A stretch of DNA of 64,000 nucleotides. Origin: Streptomyces sp. ASQP_92 (GTDB taxonomy: Bacteria; Actinomycetota; Actinomycetes; Streptomycetales; Streptomycetaceae). A model generated the notes under the pieces. That model was not told the origin of the DNA. It did no database searches and saw nothing but the letters and a program-made list of their open reading frames with translations. The translations under genes and the position numbers were made by a program. The stretch's first letter is position 1. The number at the start of each line of letters is the position of its first letter. The stretch covers positions 372,001 to 436,000 of the forward strand of contig NZ_JAODUA010000002.1 of NCBI RefSeq assembly GCF_025399895.1, given 5' to 3'. Shown piece after piece: positions 16,662 through 25,085 of this stretch.

Positions 16662-16677
16662 GGTGTGTGCACACACC
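16662..16677. promoter_or_regulatory. Perfect 16-bp palindrome upstream of the coiled-coil gene
   Basis: GGTGTGTGCACACACC is its own reverse complement. It lies 180 bases upstream of the minus-strand start at 16482 and just beyond the end of the ligase gene at 16737. It is flanked at distance by GGCCCCACC (16628-16636) and GGTGGGGCC (16711-16719), which also pair. It may be an operator or a structured 3' end of the ligase transcript. Confidence 0.4.
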
Positions 16678-16736
16678 TCGAACCGTGGCGCCGATGTGCT
16701 ACCGGATGTAGGTGGGGCCACCATGTGCCGCGGACA

Positions 16737-17870
16737 TCACTCCGGTGTCATGTACCGGAGTTCGCGCTCGCCCACCGTGCGGCGCACACATGCCGCGACC
16801 ACACTGCTCAGACTGCCGGTCCGGGCGAGCAGCGCGCGCTGGACGAGCGCGCCGTTGCCGTGGGCGAGCAGTTCCGCGGTCGTCTTGCGGGCCCAGACCA
16901 GGTCACCACTGTCGTCCAGGGCCTCCCGCACATGGTCGAACAGGGCATGGACGACGGTGGGTGCGGGAGCCGGACGCATGGTCAGCGGATGCAGCAGGTC
17001 GCCCTCCAGGCCCGAGCGCGCGGCCCGCCACGCGGCGAGGCGCAACAGCTGCACCCCATGGCCCAGGGGTGGCCGGCCGGCCCGCCAGTCACGGGCGGCG
17101 GTCTCGACCAGGGCGCGGCCCAGGCAGGCGACCAGCAGGGTGCTGGTGGCCTCCAGACACACATCCGCGACGCGGATCTCCACGGTGGGGTAGCGGTGGG
17201 AGAGCCGGGCGTCGAAATAGATCATGCCCCGGTCGCGCACCACACCACTGGTCACCATGGAGTCGACCTGGGCGTGGTAGCGCTCGGCCGAGCCGAAGAC
17301 ACCGGTCGGCCCGGACATGGGCCACCGCCCCCACACCCGGCTGCGATAGCTGCTGTACAGGGTGTCATTGCCCTGCCAGTACGGCGAGTTGCCGCTCAGC
17401 GCGGTCAGGACCGGCAGCCACGGCTGGATCCGGTCCACGACCGCGACCCCCTCGTCGTCCGATGCGACCGACACATGCACATGGCAACCGCAGGTGAGCT
17501 GTTCCTGGGTGGTCAGACCGAACTGCTCCTCCATCCACTGGTAGCGGTGGCTCACGTTGATGGCCGGCTGGGCGGGCAGCGGAGAGGTGGCGAGCGCGGC
17601 CACCTCCGCCCCGGCCTCCCTGGCGTGCCGGGCCGCCTCGCGGCGCCAGCGCACTATCTCCGCGCCGAGTTCGTCCATGTCGGTCTGCGGATGTGTGCCG
17701 AACTCGAGCTGCTGGCCCTGGAGTTCACCCGCGAAGGTCTCCCTGGACGCACCGCCTCCCGCGGCGGCGCACTTCGCCAGACGGGCCAGCACCTCCGAGG
17801 AGAGGGCACAGGGGTGCCCGGTGCCCGGGTCGACCAGGAGCAGTTCCTCTTCCACGCCTACGGTGCGCAA
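16737..17870 (-). CDS. YbdK-type carboxylate-amine ligase (glutamate-cysteine ligase GCS2 family)
   Basis: 377 residues from a TTG start with GGGAG ~10 bases upstream. The N-terminal RTVGVEEELLLVDPGTG is the signature ATP-grasp-like start of the GCS2 family. GELQGQQLEFGTHPQTD, TCGCHVHVSV and YPTVEIRVADVCLEAT supply further metal and substrate residues. Members form a gamma-glutamyl-cysteine-like amide bond with weak or unknown specificity in Streptomyces. No mycothiol or ergothioneine genes are adjacent, so the substrate stays open. Confidence 0.85.
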   Translation of the reverse strand: MRTVGVEEELLLVDPGTGHPCALSSEVLARLAKCAAAGGGASRETFAGELQGQQLEFGTHPQTDMDELGAEIVRWRREAARHAREAGAEVAALATSPLPAQPAINVSHRYQWMEEQFGLTTQEQLTCGCHVHVSVASDDEGVAVVDRIQPWLPVLTALSGNSPYWQGNDTLYSSYRSRVWGRWPMSGPTGVFGSAERYHAQVDSMVTSGVVRDRGMIYFDARLSHRYPTVEIRVADVCLEATSTLLVACLGRALVETAARDWRAGRPPLGHGVQLLRLAAWRAARSGLEGDLLHPLTMRPAPAPTVVHALFDHVREALDDSGDLVWARKTTAELLAHGNGALVQRALLARTGSLSSVVAACVRRTVGERELRYMTPE

Positions 17871-18224
17871 AATGACGCTCCCATCCTGTCCGGGCGCCGC
17901 CGGGCGGCACGGAAAACGGCCGGGGGCACCAGCATGCCCGGCTCGCGGCCCCCGCGGTTCCCGGTGAGGGGCCCTCTTTCGGTCACACCCCGAGGCCCCC
18001 GGAAACCCCCGGCCCCAGCGGTCACGCGGGCGCCCAGTGCCCCTTTACCGCACCAGCGGCACCACCGCTCCGGACACGCCACCGACCGGGGGTGAATCCC
18101 CGGCGGGCGGGCGCCGCCACGGTATTGCTTGGGGCGCGAGCGCCGGGGTGGACTCCGCGGCCTCGCGCCACCACAGGAACGTCGCGGCACCTCGCGAACG
18201 TAGGGATGAAGGAGAGATCTGCCG

Positions 18225-18710
18225 ATGCGCGCACCTCTTGTCGCCGCCGGGGCCGTCGCCGCCGCGGGAGCCCTGCTCGGCCCGGCCCCCGGCCCCGCCG
18301 TCGCGGCACCGCGACCGTCAACTCCCGCCTCCGCCCCGGTCGTCGTGGCCCCGACCATCACCGCCGACCCGACGGGGAAGGTCTCGCCGACCGGCACCGT
18401 CACCCTGACCGGCACGTACAGCTGTCCCGCGCAGTCGAAGAGCGGCCCGGTCTTCGTGTCGAGCTCGGTCGGGACGGGCTCGGCCGCGACGGGCTCGGTG
18501 CGGTACGGCCTCAACAGCACGGTGGCCCAGTGCGACGGCTCTCCGCACCCCTGGAGCAACCAGGGAAAGCTCTCCGGCGCGTCCATCGTGCCCGGCCCCA
18601 CCGACGTCCAGGCGGTCCTGGTACGGCTGGACAAGCACGGCTGGCTGCCGCTGCCGGCCATCCTCGCCACCGACCGGCACCCGGTGGATCTGCGTCTCGC
18701 GCAGGACTGA
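18225..18710 (+). CDS. Secreted protein, probably DUF6299 family
   Basis: 161 residues from an ATG with GGAG nearby. The signal peptide ends around AVAAPRP. The mature part is beta-rich, with PTITADPTGKVSPTGTVTLT and two Cys (TYSCPAQS, VAQCDGS) that could form one disulfide. I recognise this as the layout of DUF6299 proteins, but from memory of the pattern only. The function is unknown. It lies between the ligase and the NRPS operon and shows no link to either. Confidence 0.65.
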   Translation: MRAPLVAAGAVAAAGALLGPAPGPAVAAPRPSTPASAPVVVAPTITADPTGKVSPTGTVTLTGTYSCPAQSKSGPVFVSSSVGTGSAATGSVRYGLNSTVAQCDGSPHPWSNQGKLSGASIVPGPTDVQAVLVRLDKHGWLPLPAILATDRHPVDLRLAQD

Positions 18711-19025
18711 CGGGCGGGGCCGCCGGAGCCGGGCCCGGCACCCCCGACGGCTGAGAGCGCTCCAGGTTCCATGCGCAAGTGTGGGAGCGGTGAGTTTCGG
18801 ACATACCTGCATTCATGGGGTCGGGGGTGCGCTGTCCCCCCAAAAACCTTCGCCTCGCGACGGGCGGAGTCCTGTGTCCACAGGCCTCAACACCAGCAAT
18901 TCATGCGGTCGTTGCCCGGATCTGGCCGATGATTCTCTTGATCCATTGACAGAATGGCACAAGAAACGACCGAAAGTGTCCTGTTTGTTTTGACTCCTGA
19001 TCGGCGCGAGGTGAAGGTCTCGTGC
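18711..19025. other. Intergenic region upstream of the MFS/NRPS operon
   Basis: 315 bases, AT-richer than the flanks from ~18890 to 19005. It contains TTGACA at 18946-18951, a plausible -35 box, but no good -10 at the right distance. It is the likely promoter region of the whole MFS-NRPS operon. No gene is seen. Confidence 0.45.
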
Positions 19026-20339
19026 ATGTCCCCTTCGTCCCAGGCCGCTTCCGGTGGTCCGCTCCGTATGCGCGATTTCCGACTGCTGCTCGCCGGAGCG
19101 GCGGCCGGACAGGTGGGTGCCCAGGTCACTCTGGTCGCCCTGCCCCTGGTGGCCGTGCTCGAACTCAAGGCCCCCGCCTTCCAAGTGGGACTGCTCACCG
19201 CCGCCGAGACCGCCGCGTTCCTGCTCATCGGACTGCCCGCCGGCGCCTGGGTCGACCGGATGCGGAAGCTGTCGCTGATGATCCGTGCCGACGTCGTGCG
19301 CTCCCTGGCCATGGCCAGCGTCCCGCTCGCGGCGGTGGCGGACGCGCTGACCATGGCCCAGCTTTATGTGGTCGCCCTGGTCGTGGGCGTCGCGACCGTC
19401 TTCTTCGACGTGGCCCACCAGAGCTATCTGCCCCAACTCCTGCCCCGGGAGCACCTGGTGGCCGGTAACGGCGCCCTGGAGACCGTACGGTCCTCGGCGC
19501 AGGTGGCGGGGCCGGGCCTGGGCGGCGGTCTCGTCCAGCTCGTCGGCGCCCACCTGGCCATCGTGGCCGACGCCATCGGCTACGCCGTGTCCGCCCTGTT
19601 CCTGGTGGCCATCCGCCGCCCCGAGCCCAAGCCCGAACCGGTTCCCGAGGCGTCCCTGCGCAAGGAGGTCGGCGAAGGCCTGCGCTTCGTCCTCGGCCAC
19701 CCGCTGCTGCGCGTCATCGCGGGCACCACCGGCCTCGGCAACTTCTTCACCGCCATGCTGATGGCCACGCAGACCGTCTTCCTGGTCCGGGTCCTCGACC
19801 TGGCACCGGCCGCGGTCGGCGTGATGCTCTCGGCCTCCGCCGTGGGCGGACTCGCGGGCGCCCTCTGCGCGGGCCGCCTGGCCCGGAGCTTCGGCCAGGC
19901 CCGCATCATCTGGCTCTCCGCCCTGGTGTCCGGGCCGTTCGCGCTCCTGTGGCCGCTGTCCGGCAAGGGCGCGGCCGCGGCGCTGTTCGCACTCGCCTCC
20001 GGCGTGGTCTTCTTCGGCGCCGTGGTCTACAACGTCGCCCAGGTGAGCTTCCGTCAAACCCTGTGCCCGCCGCGCCTGTTGGGGCGGATGAACGCCACCC
20101 TGCGCTTCCTCATGTGGGGCACCCTGCCGCTCGGCGCGCTCGCCGGCGGCGCCGTCGCCGAGGCGTCGGGCGCCCGCTCCGCGCTGTGGATCTGCGCCAT
20201 CGGCTTCCTCGTCGTACCCCTGCCGCTGCTGCTCTCCCCGCTGCGCCGCATGCGCGACCTGCCCGAGACCGAGCACCCCGAGGACGACCAGCGCCAGGAC
20301 GCGGCGCCCGGACACGACGAGAGCGTCCCCGTCGCCTGA
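19026..20339 (+). CDS. MFS exporter (enterobactin-exporter-like), first gene of NRPS operon
   Basis: 437 residues from the ATG at MSPSSQAAS with GAAGG ten bases upstream; a longer in-frame start at 18954 lacks a ribosome site. It has about twelve membrane helices, with the GLPAGAWVDRMRK segment between helices 2 and 3 that marks MFS proteins. The closest type by pattern is the MFS_3/enterobactin S-like drug and siderophore exporters. It lies 95 bases before the first NRPS gene on the same strand, so export of the peptide product is the natural reading. The C-terminal tail is acidic and hydrophilic. Confidence 0.85.
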   Translation: MSPSSQAASGGPLRMRDFRLLLAGAAAGQVGAQVTLVALPLVAVLELKAPAFQVGLLTAAETAAFLLIGLPAGAWVDRMRKLSLMIRADVVRSLAMASVPLAAVADALTMAQLYVVALVVGVATVFFDVAHQSYLPQLLPREHLVAGNGALETVRSSAQVAGPGLGGGLVQLVGAHLAIVADAIGYAVSALFLVAIRRPEPKPEPVPEASLRKEVGEGLRFVLGHPLLRVIAGTTGLGNFFTAMLMATQTVFLVRVLDLAPAAVGVMLSASAVGGLAGALCAGRLARSFGQARIIWLSALVSGPFALLWPLSGKGAAAALFALASGVVFFGAVVYNVAQVSFRQTLCPPRLLGRMNATLRFLMWGTLPLGALAGGAVAEASGARSALWICAIGFLVVPLPLLLSPLRRMRDLPETEHPEDDQRQDAAPGHDESVPVA

Positions 20340-20434
20340 CCCACCCCAGGGCAACCCCCGGTCAACCCCCCACGACCGCCCGCACGTTCACGCCGCCCCC
20401 CACGCCGAGTGTTTCCGACCCGAGAGAGGATCAC

Positions 20435-21730
20435 GTGCTCCCCAGCATCACGGGCCAGTATCTGGCCCGCTACCAGCGCCTCGGCGCGGGTGACCCGGCG
20501 GCGGCCGCGCTGCTGCCCGTCACCGGGGCCCAGCGGCGCTTCCTGCTCGTACGCTCCCTGGACCCGGCGGGCCGGGCGGACATCGTCCCGATGTTCTTCG
20601 CGTTCCCGCGCGGCACCGTCGACGCGGCACGGCTGCGCGCCGCCGCCAACCACCTGGCCGCCCGCCACCCCGTCCTGCGCTCCGAGGCGTGTGTCGTACG
20701 CGGCACCCCCGTCCTGCGGCCCGCGGCGGCCGACGTACCCCTGGAGCACGTGTCCTGCGCGGCCGGCGAGAGCGCGCAGGACGCGCTGCGCCGGGTGCTC
20801 GCCCAATGGGCGCCCAACGGGCCGCCGCTGCGCCTGTTCCTCGCTCACGACGGCCCGCGCGCGCAGGAGGAACTGCTCGCCGTCGTCCTGGACCACACCG
20901 CCTGCGACGGACAGTCGCTCGCCCGCATCGTCGAGGAACTCGGCGCGTCCTACCGCGACCGCCTCGGCCCGGACGACGTGCCGCCCGCCGAGGCGGCCAC
21001 CGAACTCGCCGCCTACCGGGACGCCGTCCTGCGCCAGCTCGACGCCGAGGACCGCGCCGCCTCGCCCCGCACCCTCGCGTACTGGGCCGAACGGCTGCGC
21101 ACCGCCCGCGAACAGGCCCCGCTGCCCGGCACGCGCACCGTGGCCGCCGAACCGCCCAGCGGCGCAACCGAGTTGAGTATCGCGTCACCCGCCGGGGGAG
21201 TGCCCTTCCCCGCGCTGCTCGACGCCTGCCGCGCCGCGGCCGCCGCCCTGTACGGGAGCGGCACGGTATCGCCCATCGGCTACCCGTGGGGAGGGCGCCC
21301 GGTGGGCGCGGAGCCGGTACTCGGCTGCTTCCTCAACACCGTGGTCTTCCCGGCCGACACCCAGGGCCCCGCCTCGCCGGACGTCACGGCCACCGACTGG
21401 TGGGACGACCTGGACCGCGCCGACACCCCCTTCGACGAAGTGGTGCGGGCGGCCCGCGCGGGCGGCTCCGCCTGGTCGGGGCGGCTCGACGGCCTGCTCA
21501 CCGTGGACGACGCCCGCCACCGCGCCCCCCTCGGACTCGACGGGACCACCGGCCGCGAGGTGCACATCGGCGGCCGCCAGGTCCGCGCCCCCTTCGCGGT
21601 GTCCGCGACCCAGGGACCCGAACTCCACCTCCGCATGGTGTGGGACCGCACCGTCCTCGACGACGACGCGGCCGAATCCGCCTTCGCGGCCCTGTGCGCG
21701 GCACTGCCCGCCGAGGCCCCGGCCCGCTAG
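20435..21730 (+). CDS. Free-standing NRPS condensation-like domain
   Basis: 431 residues from a GTG preceded by GAGAGAGGA. The fold pattern is that of a C domain: PVTGAQRRFLLVRSL at the start, AAANHLAARHPVLRSE, and the core motif at ~155 as LDHTACDGQSLA. The catalytic second His and the DG of HHxxxDG are kept, but the first His is Asp. No adenylation or carrier domain is attached. Stand-alone C domains can load an acyl group, join two carriers or release the chain onto a free amine. It starts 95 bases after the exporter. Confidence 0.8.
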   Translation: MLPSITGQYLARYQRLGAGDPAAAALLPVTGAQRRFLLVRSLDPAGRADIVPMFFAFPRGTVDAARLRAAANHLAARHPVLRSEACVVRGTPVLRPAAADVPLEHVSCAAGESAQDALRRVLAQWAPNGPPLRLFLAHDGPRAQEELLAVVLDHTACDGQSLARIVEELGASYRDRLGPDDVPPAEAATELAAYRDAVLRQLDAEDRAASPRTLAYWAERLRTAREQAPLPGTRTVAAEPPSGATELSIASPAGGVPFPALLDACRAAAAALYGSGTVSPIGYPWGGRPVGAEPVLGCFLNTVVFPADTQGPASPDVTATDWWDDLDRADTPFDEVVRAARAGGSAWSGRLDGLLTVDDARHRAPLGLDGTTGREVHIGGRQVRAPFAVSATQGPELHLRMVWDRTVLDDDAAESAFAALCAALPAEAPAR

Positions 21731-21890
21731 CCCCACCCCTGCCGCACGCGGCCGACGACCTCTCACCGCGTGCCCCTCGAACCCCCAGTATCCGGCCGGG
21801 CCGCGCGATCCGCGGACCGGTCGGCACGCCGCCGTGCGGGCGCACGACCGCGTTCCGCGCCACCCGCCCCGACAACCCAAGGGACCGCCC

Positions 21891-24800
21891 ATGCTCCCCC
21901 TCTCCTCCTCGCAGGAGATCGTCTGGCTGCACGAGCAAGTGCAGCCGGGCAGCCGCGCCTACAACTTCACCGCCTCGCTCGACCTGTGGGGCACCCTCGA
22001 CGTCGACGCCCTGCGCAGCGGCCTCGCCGCCACGCTCGCCCGCCACCCCGGACTGCGGCTCGAACTCGTCCCCGTCGCCGGCGCGATGCCGGGCCAGCGG
22101 GTGGCCGAGGTGTGTCCGCCGCGCCTGCGCACCGTGGACATCACCTGGGAAGCCGACCCCGAGGCCGCCTTCGAGAAGCTGCTGCGCTCGGAGGCGGAGA
22201 CGCCGCTGGACACCTTCGACGCGCCCCTGCTGCGCTGGACCCTCGTCAAACTCGCCGAGGACCAGCACCGGCTCATCCACGTGGAACACCACCTGATCCA
22301 CGACGGCCACTCGTTCGCGATCCTCCTGAACGACGTCTTCAGCGTCTACCGCGCCCAAGTGCTGGGCGAAAAGCTTGAGTTGGGGACCCCCAGCTCGTAC
22401 GCCGACCATGTGCGCGCCCGCGCCGACGACGTACGCGCCGAGGAGCTGAGCGCGAGCCTGGAGTACTGGTCGCGGAATCTGCGCGACGCCTCGTACGACA
22501 TGCCGCTGCCCGGGCTCGCACGGCCCGGCGCCCGGCGGCGCCACCACGGCGGCCAACTGCGCCAGTCGATCGGCGCGGACCTCGCCGAGCGGCTGCGCGC
22601 CCACGCCCGCGAACGCGGCCTCACCCCGTTCGCCACCCTCCTCGGTCTCTTCGCCGAACTGTTGCGGCGCCACAGCGGACGCAGCCAGATGGTGGTGGGC
22701 ACCGCCGTCGGCAACCGGCCGCGCGGCTACGAGGACGCCGTCGGCATGTTCGTGAACACCATTCCGCTCCGTCTCGACCTGGATGCGACGGCCCCCGCCG
22801 AGGACACCATGGACGAGGTGACCGACACCCTCATCCGCGCGCTGCCCCACCAGGAGGTGCCGGTCCAGGAGCTCACCCGGGCGCTCGGCCTGCACACATC
22901 GGGCGCCGACAACCCGCTGTTCAGCGTCATGTTCAGCGCCCATGACGCGCCCCTGCCCGAGCTGGACGTACCCGGCCTCGACGTCACCCTCTTCGAAGGG
23001 TTCAACACCGGCACCACCCGCTTCGACCTCGATGTGGTGCTGCTCCCCGACGACCGGCGCGGAGTGAGCCTGCGCCACGGCGCCGCCGGCATGACCCTCG
23101 TCTGGGACTACGACGCCGACCTGTTCGGCGAGCCCGTGGCTAAGCTCCTCGCCGAGCGCTTCCTCGACCTGCTGCGCGCCTACCTCGACGCGCCCGCCAC
23201 CCCGCTCGCCGACCTCGCGCCGCCCGCGGCGCCCCAGGAAGCGGCGCCGCCGGTCGCCGTCGCCCCGGGCCGCGACCCGCTCGATGCGGCCGCCGCCCAC
23301 GACCCGTCCCTGCCCGCCCTCCTCATCGGCGCCCGCCGGCTCACCTACGGTGACCTGGACGCCCAGGTCACCTCCCTCGCCGAGCGGATGCTGGCCGCCG
23401 GGGTGCGGGCCGGGCAGCCGGTGGCCGCGGTGCTGCCGCGCGGCGTCGACTCGGTGGTGACCCTGCTCGCCTGTCTGCGCACCGGCGCGGTGTACTGCCC
23501 GCTGTCGCCGTCCGACCCCGCCGCGCGTCTGGAGCTGCTGCTCGACCGGCTGGCCCCGGCGCTCGTCCTCACCACCCGGGGCAGTGCGGTGCGCGTCCCC
23601 GAGGGCCTGCCGCACGCCGACGTCGACGCCCCCGTCCTGCCCACCGCGCGCGCCGCGGATGTCGTGCCGGGCGCGGCGTACGTCATCCACACCTCCGGCT
23701 CCACCGGCATACCCAAGGCGGTGGCCGTCGGGCGCGAGGCGCTGGTCAACCATCTGACCGGCACGGCCGAGAGGTTCGGCCTCGCGGCGGGGGACCGGGT
23801 TCTCCTGTTCGCGCAGCCGTCGTTCGACGTCGCCCTCGAAGAGGTGCTGCCCTCGCTGTACGCGGGCGCCTGCCTCGTCGTACCCGAGCAGGACGTGCCC
23901 ACCGGCGGGGAGCTGGCGCAGCTGCTCGCCGCCGCCCGCGTCACCGTGGCCAACCTGCCCACCAGCTACTTCCTCGCCACCCGTGAAGAGCTGCTGCCCG
24001 TCCTGGTGGAGGGCCGCTGGGCGCCGCGCCTGATCGTGCTCGGCGGCGAACGCATCCCGGCCGACGTGATGCGCGCCTTCTTCGCCGACACGGCCGCCGA
24101 CGCCGCCACCGGGCCCCGGTTCTCGGTGCTGAACGTGTACGGCGTGACCGAGGCCGCCATCAGTTCCACCGTCCACGAGATCACCCCGGAAGGCCTCGTC
24201 GAGGGCGCCGAGATCCCCCTCGGCACCGAACTGCCCGGCGAGCGCATCCACATCCTGGACGAGAGCCTGCGCCCGCTTCCCACCGGCGCGGTCGGCGAAC
24301 TCGCCATCGGAGGCGCCGGGTTGGCCGAGGGGTATGTCGGCAACCCGGAGGCCACCAACGCCCGCTTCGTCACCGTCGAGGCCCTCGGCGGCGAACGTGT
24401 CTACCTCACCGGCGACCTCGGCTACCGGGGCGAGGACGGACTGCTGCGCTTCCTCGGCCGCCGCGACAACCAGATCAAACTGCGCGGCTACCGCATCGAA
24501 CTCGAAGAGGTCGAGACCGCGGCCTCCGCCGCGCTGGGCGGCCGCTCCTGCGCCGTCGTCCTCGACCGGGAATCCGGCGGCGGCCCCCGTCTGGTCGCCT
24601 TCCGTGAACGCGCCGACGAGGTCGAGGACTGGGACGAGCAGGCCCTGCACGCCGAGCTGAGCCGGCGCCTGCCCGGCGCCCTGGTGCCCGGTCGCTGGAT
24701 CCTCCTCGACAGCATGCCGACGCTGGCCGGAGGCAAGCCCAACCGGGCCGCCCTCGCCCGCCTCGCCGCGGAGCCGGCCCCGGCCGCCCCCGTCGAGGAG

Positions 24801-25085
24801 GCTGCGCCCCTGAGCGACCCCGCCCTCTCGGACGACCCGGCCGTCGTGCTGCTCGCGGAAGGCTGGCGCGAGGTGCTGGGCCACGACCGCTTCGAGGAGA
24901 GCTCGCACTTCTTCCACATCGGCGGACACTCGCTGCTCGCCGCCCAGCTGGCGGCCTGGCTGGAGCCGCGCCTTGGCGAGCGCCCCTCGCTGCGCCTGCT
25001 CTTCCAGCACCCGGTCCTCGCCGACCAGGCCCGCGCCCTCGCCCGGACCGCCGCCCCCGCCCTCGCCACGCCGAAGGAGTCGTGA
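21891..25085 (+). CDS. NRPS, one module C-A-T
   Basis: 1064 residues from the ATG at MLPLSSSQEI. C domain ~1-430 with intact HHLIHDG at ~132. A domain ~445-960 with HTSGSTGIPKA at ~600, YGVTEAAIS, YLTGDLGYRGEDG and a C-terminal GGKPNR with the A10 Lys. T domain with FFHIGGHSLLAAQL at ~1018 (Ser attachment site). Reading the ten specificity positions by eye gives D-V-E-N-V-G-V-I-S-K, close to the published ornithine code DMENLGLINK, so a basic residue such as ornithine is possible. The stop overlaps the next ATG by one base, so translation is probably coupled. Confidence 0.9.
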   Translation: MLPLSSSQEIVWLHEQVQPGSRAYNFTASLDLWGTLDVDALRSGLAATLARHPGLRLELVPVAGAMPGQRVAEVCPPRLRTVDITWEADPEAAFEKLLRSEAETPLDTFDAPLLRWTLVKLAEDQHRLIHVEHHLIHDGHSFAILLNDVFSVYRAQVLGEKLELGTPSSYADHVRARADDVRAEELSASLEYWSRNLRDASYDMPLPGLARPGARRRHHGGQLRQSIGADLAERLRAHARERGLTPFATLLGLFAELLRRHSGRSQMVVGTAVGNRPRGYEDAVGMFVNTIPLRLDLDATAPAEDTMDEVTDTLIRALPHQEVPVQELTRALGLHTSGADNPLFSVMFSAHDAPLPELDVPGLDVTLFEGFNTGTTRFDLDVVLLPDDRRGVSLRHGAAGMTLVWDYDADLFGEPVAKLLAERFLDLLRAYLDAPATPLADLAPPAAPQEAAPPVAVAPGRDPLDAAAAHDPSLPALLIGARRLTYGDLDAQVTSLAERMLAAGVRAGQPVAAVLPRGVDSVVTLLACLRTGAVYCPLSPSDPAARLELLLDRLAPALVLTTRGSAVRVPEGLPHADVDAPVLPTARAADVVPGAAYVIHTSGSTGIPKAVAVGREALVNHLTGTAERFGLAAGDRVLLFAQPSFDVALEEVLPSLYAGACLVVPEQDVPTGGELAQLLAAARVTVANLPTSYFLATREELLPVLVEGRWAPRLIVLGGERIPADVMRAFFADTAADAATGPRFSVLNVYGVTEAAISSTVHEITPEGLVEGAEIPLGTELPGERIHILDESLRPLPTGAVGELAIGGAGLAEGYVGNPEATNARFVTVEALGGERVYLTGDLGYRGEDGLLRFLGRRDNQIKLRGYRIELEEVETAASAALGGRSCAVVLDRESGGGPRLVAFRERADEVEDWDEQALHAELSRRLPGALVPGRWILLDSMPTLAGGKPNRAALARLAAEPAPAAPVEEAAPLSDPALSDDPAVVLLAEGWREVLGHDRFEESSHFFHIGGHSLLAAQLAAWLEPRLGERPSLRLLFQHPVLADQARALARTAAPALATPKES

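Noticed and set aside
21498..25010. 1170-codon minus-strand frame across the C-A-T NRPS gene
   Set aside because: It is the antisense mirror of the NRPS core motifs and shows no family pattern of its own.
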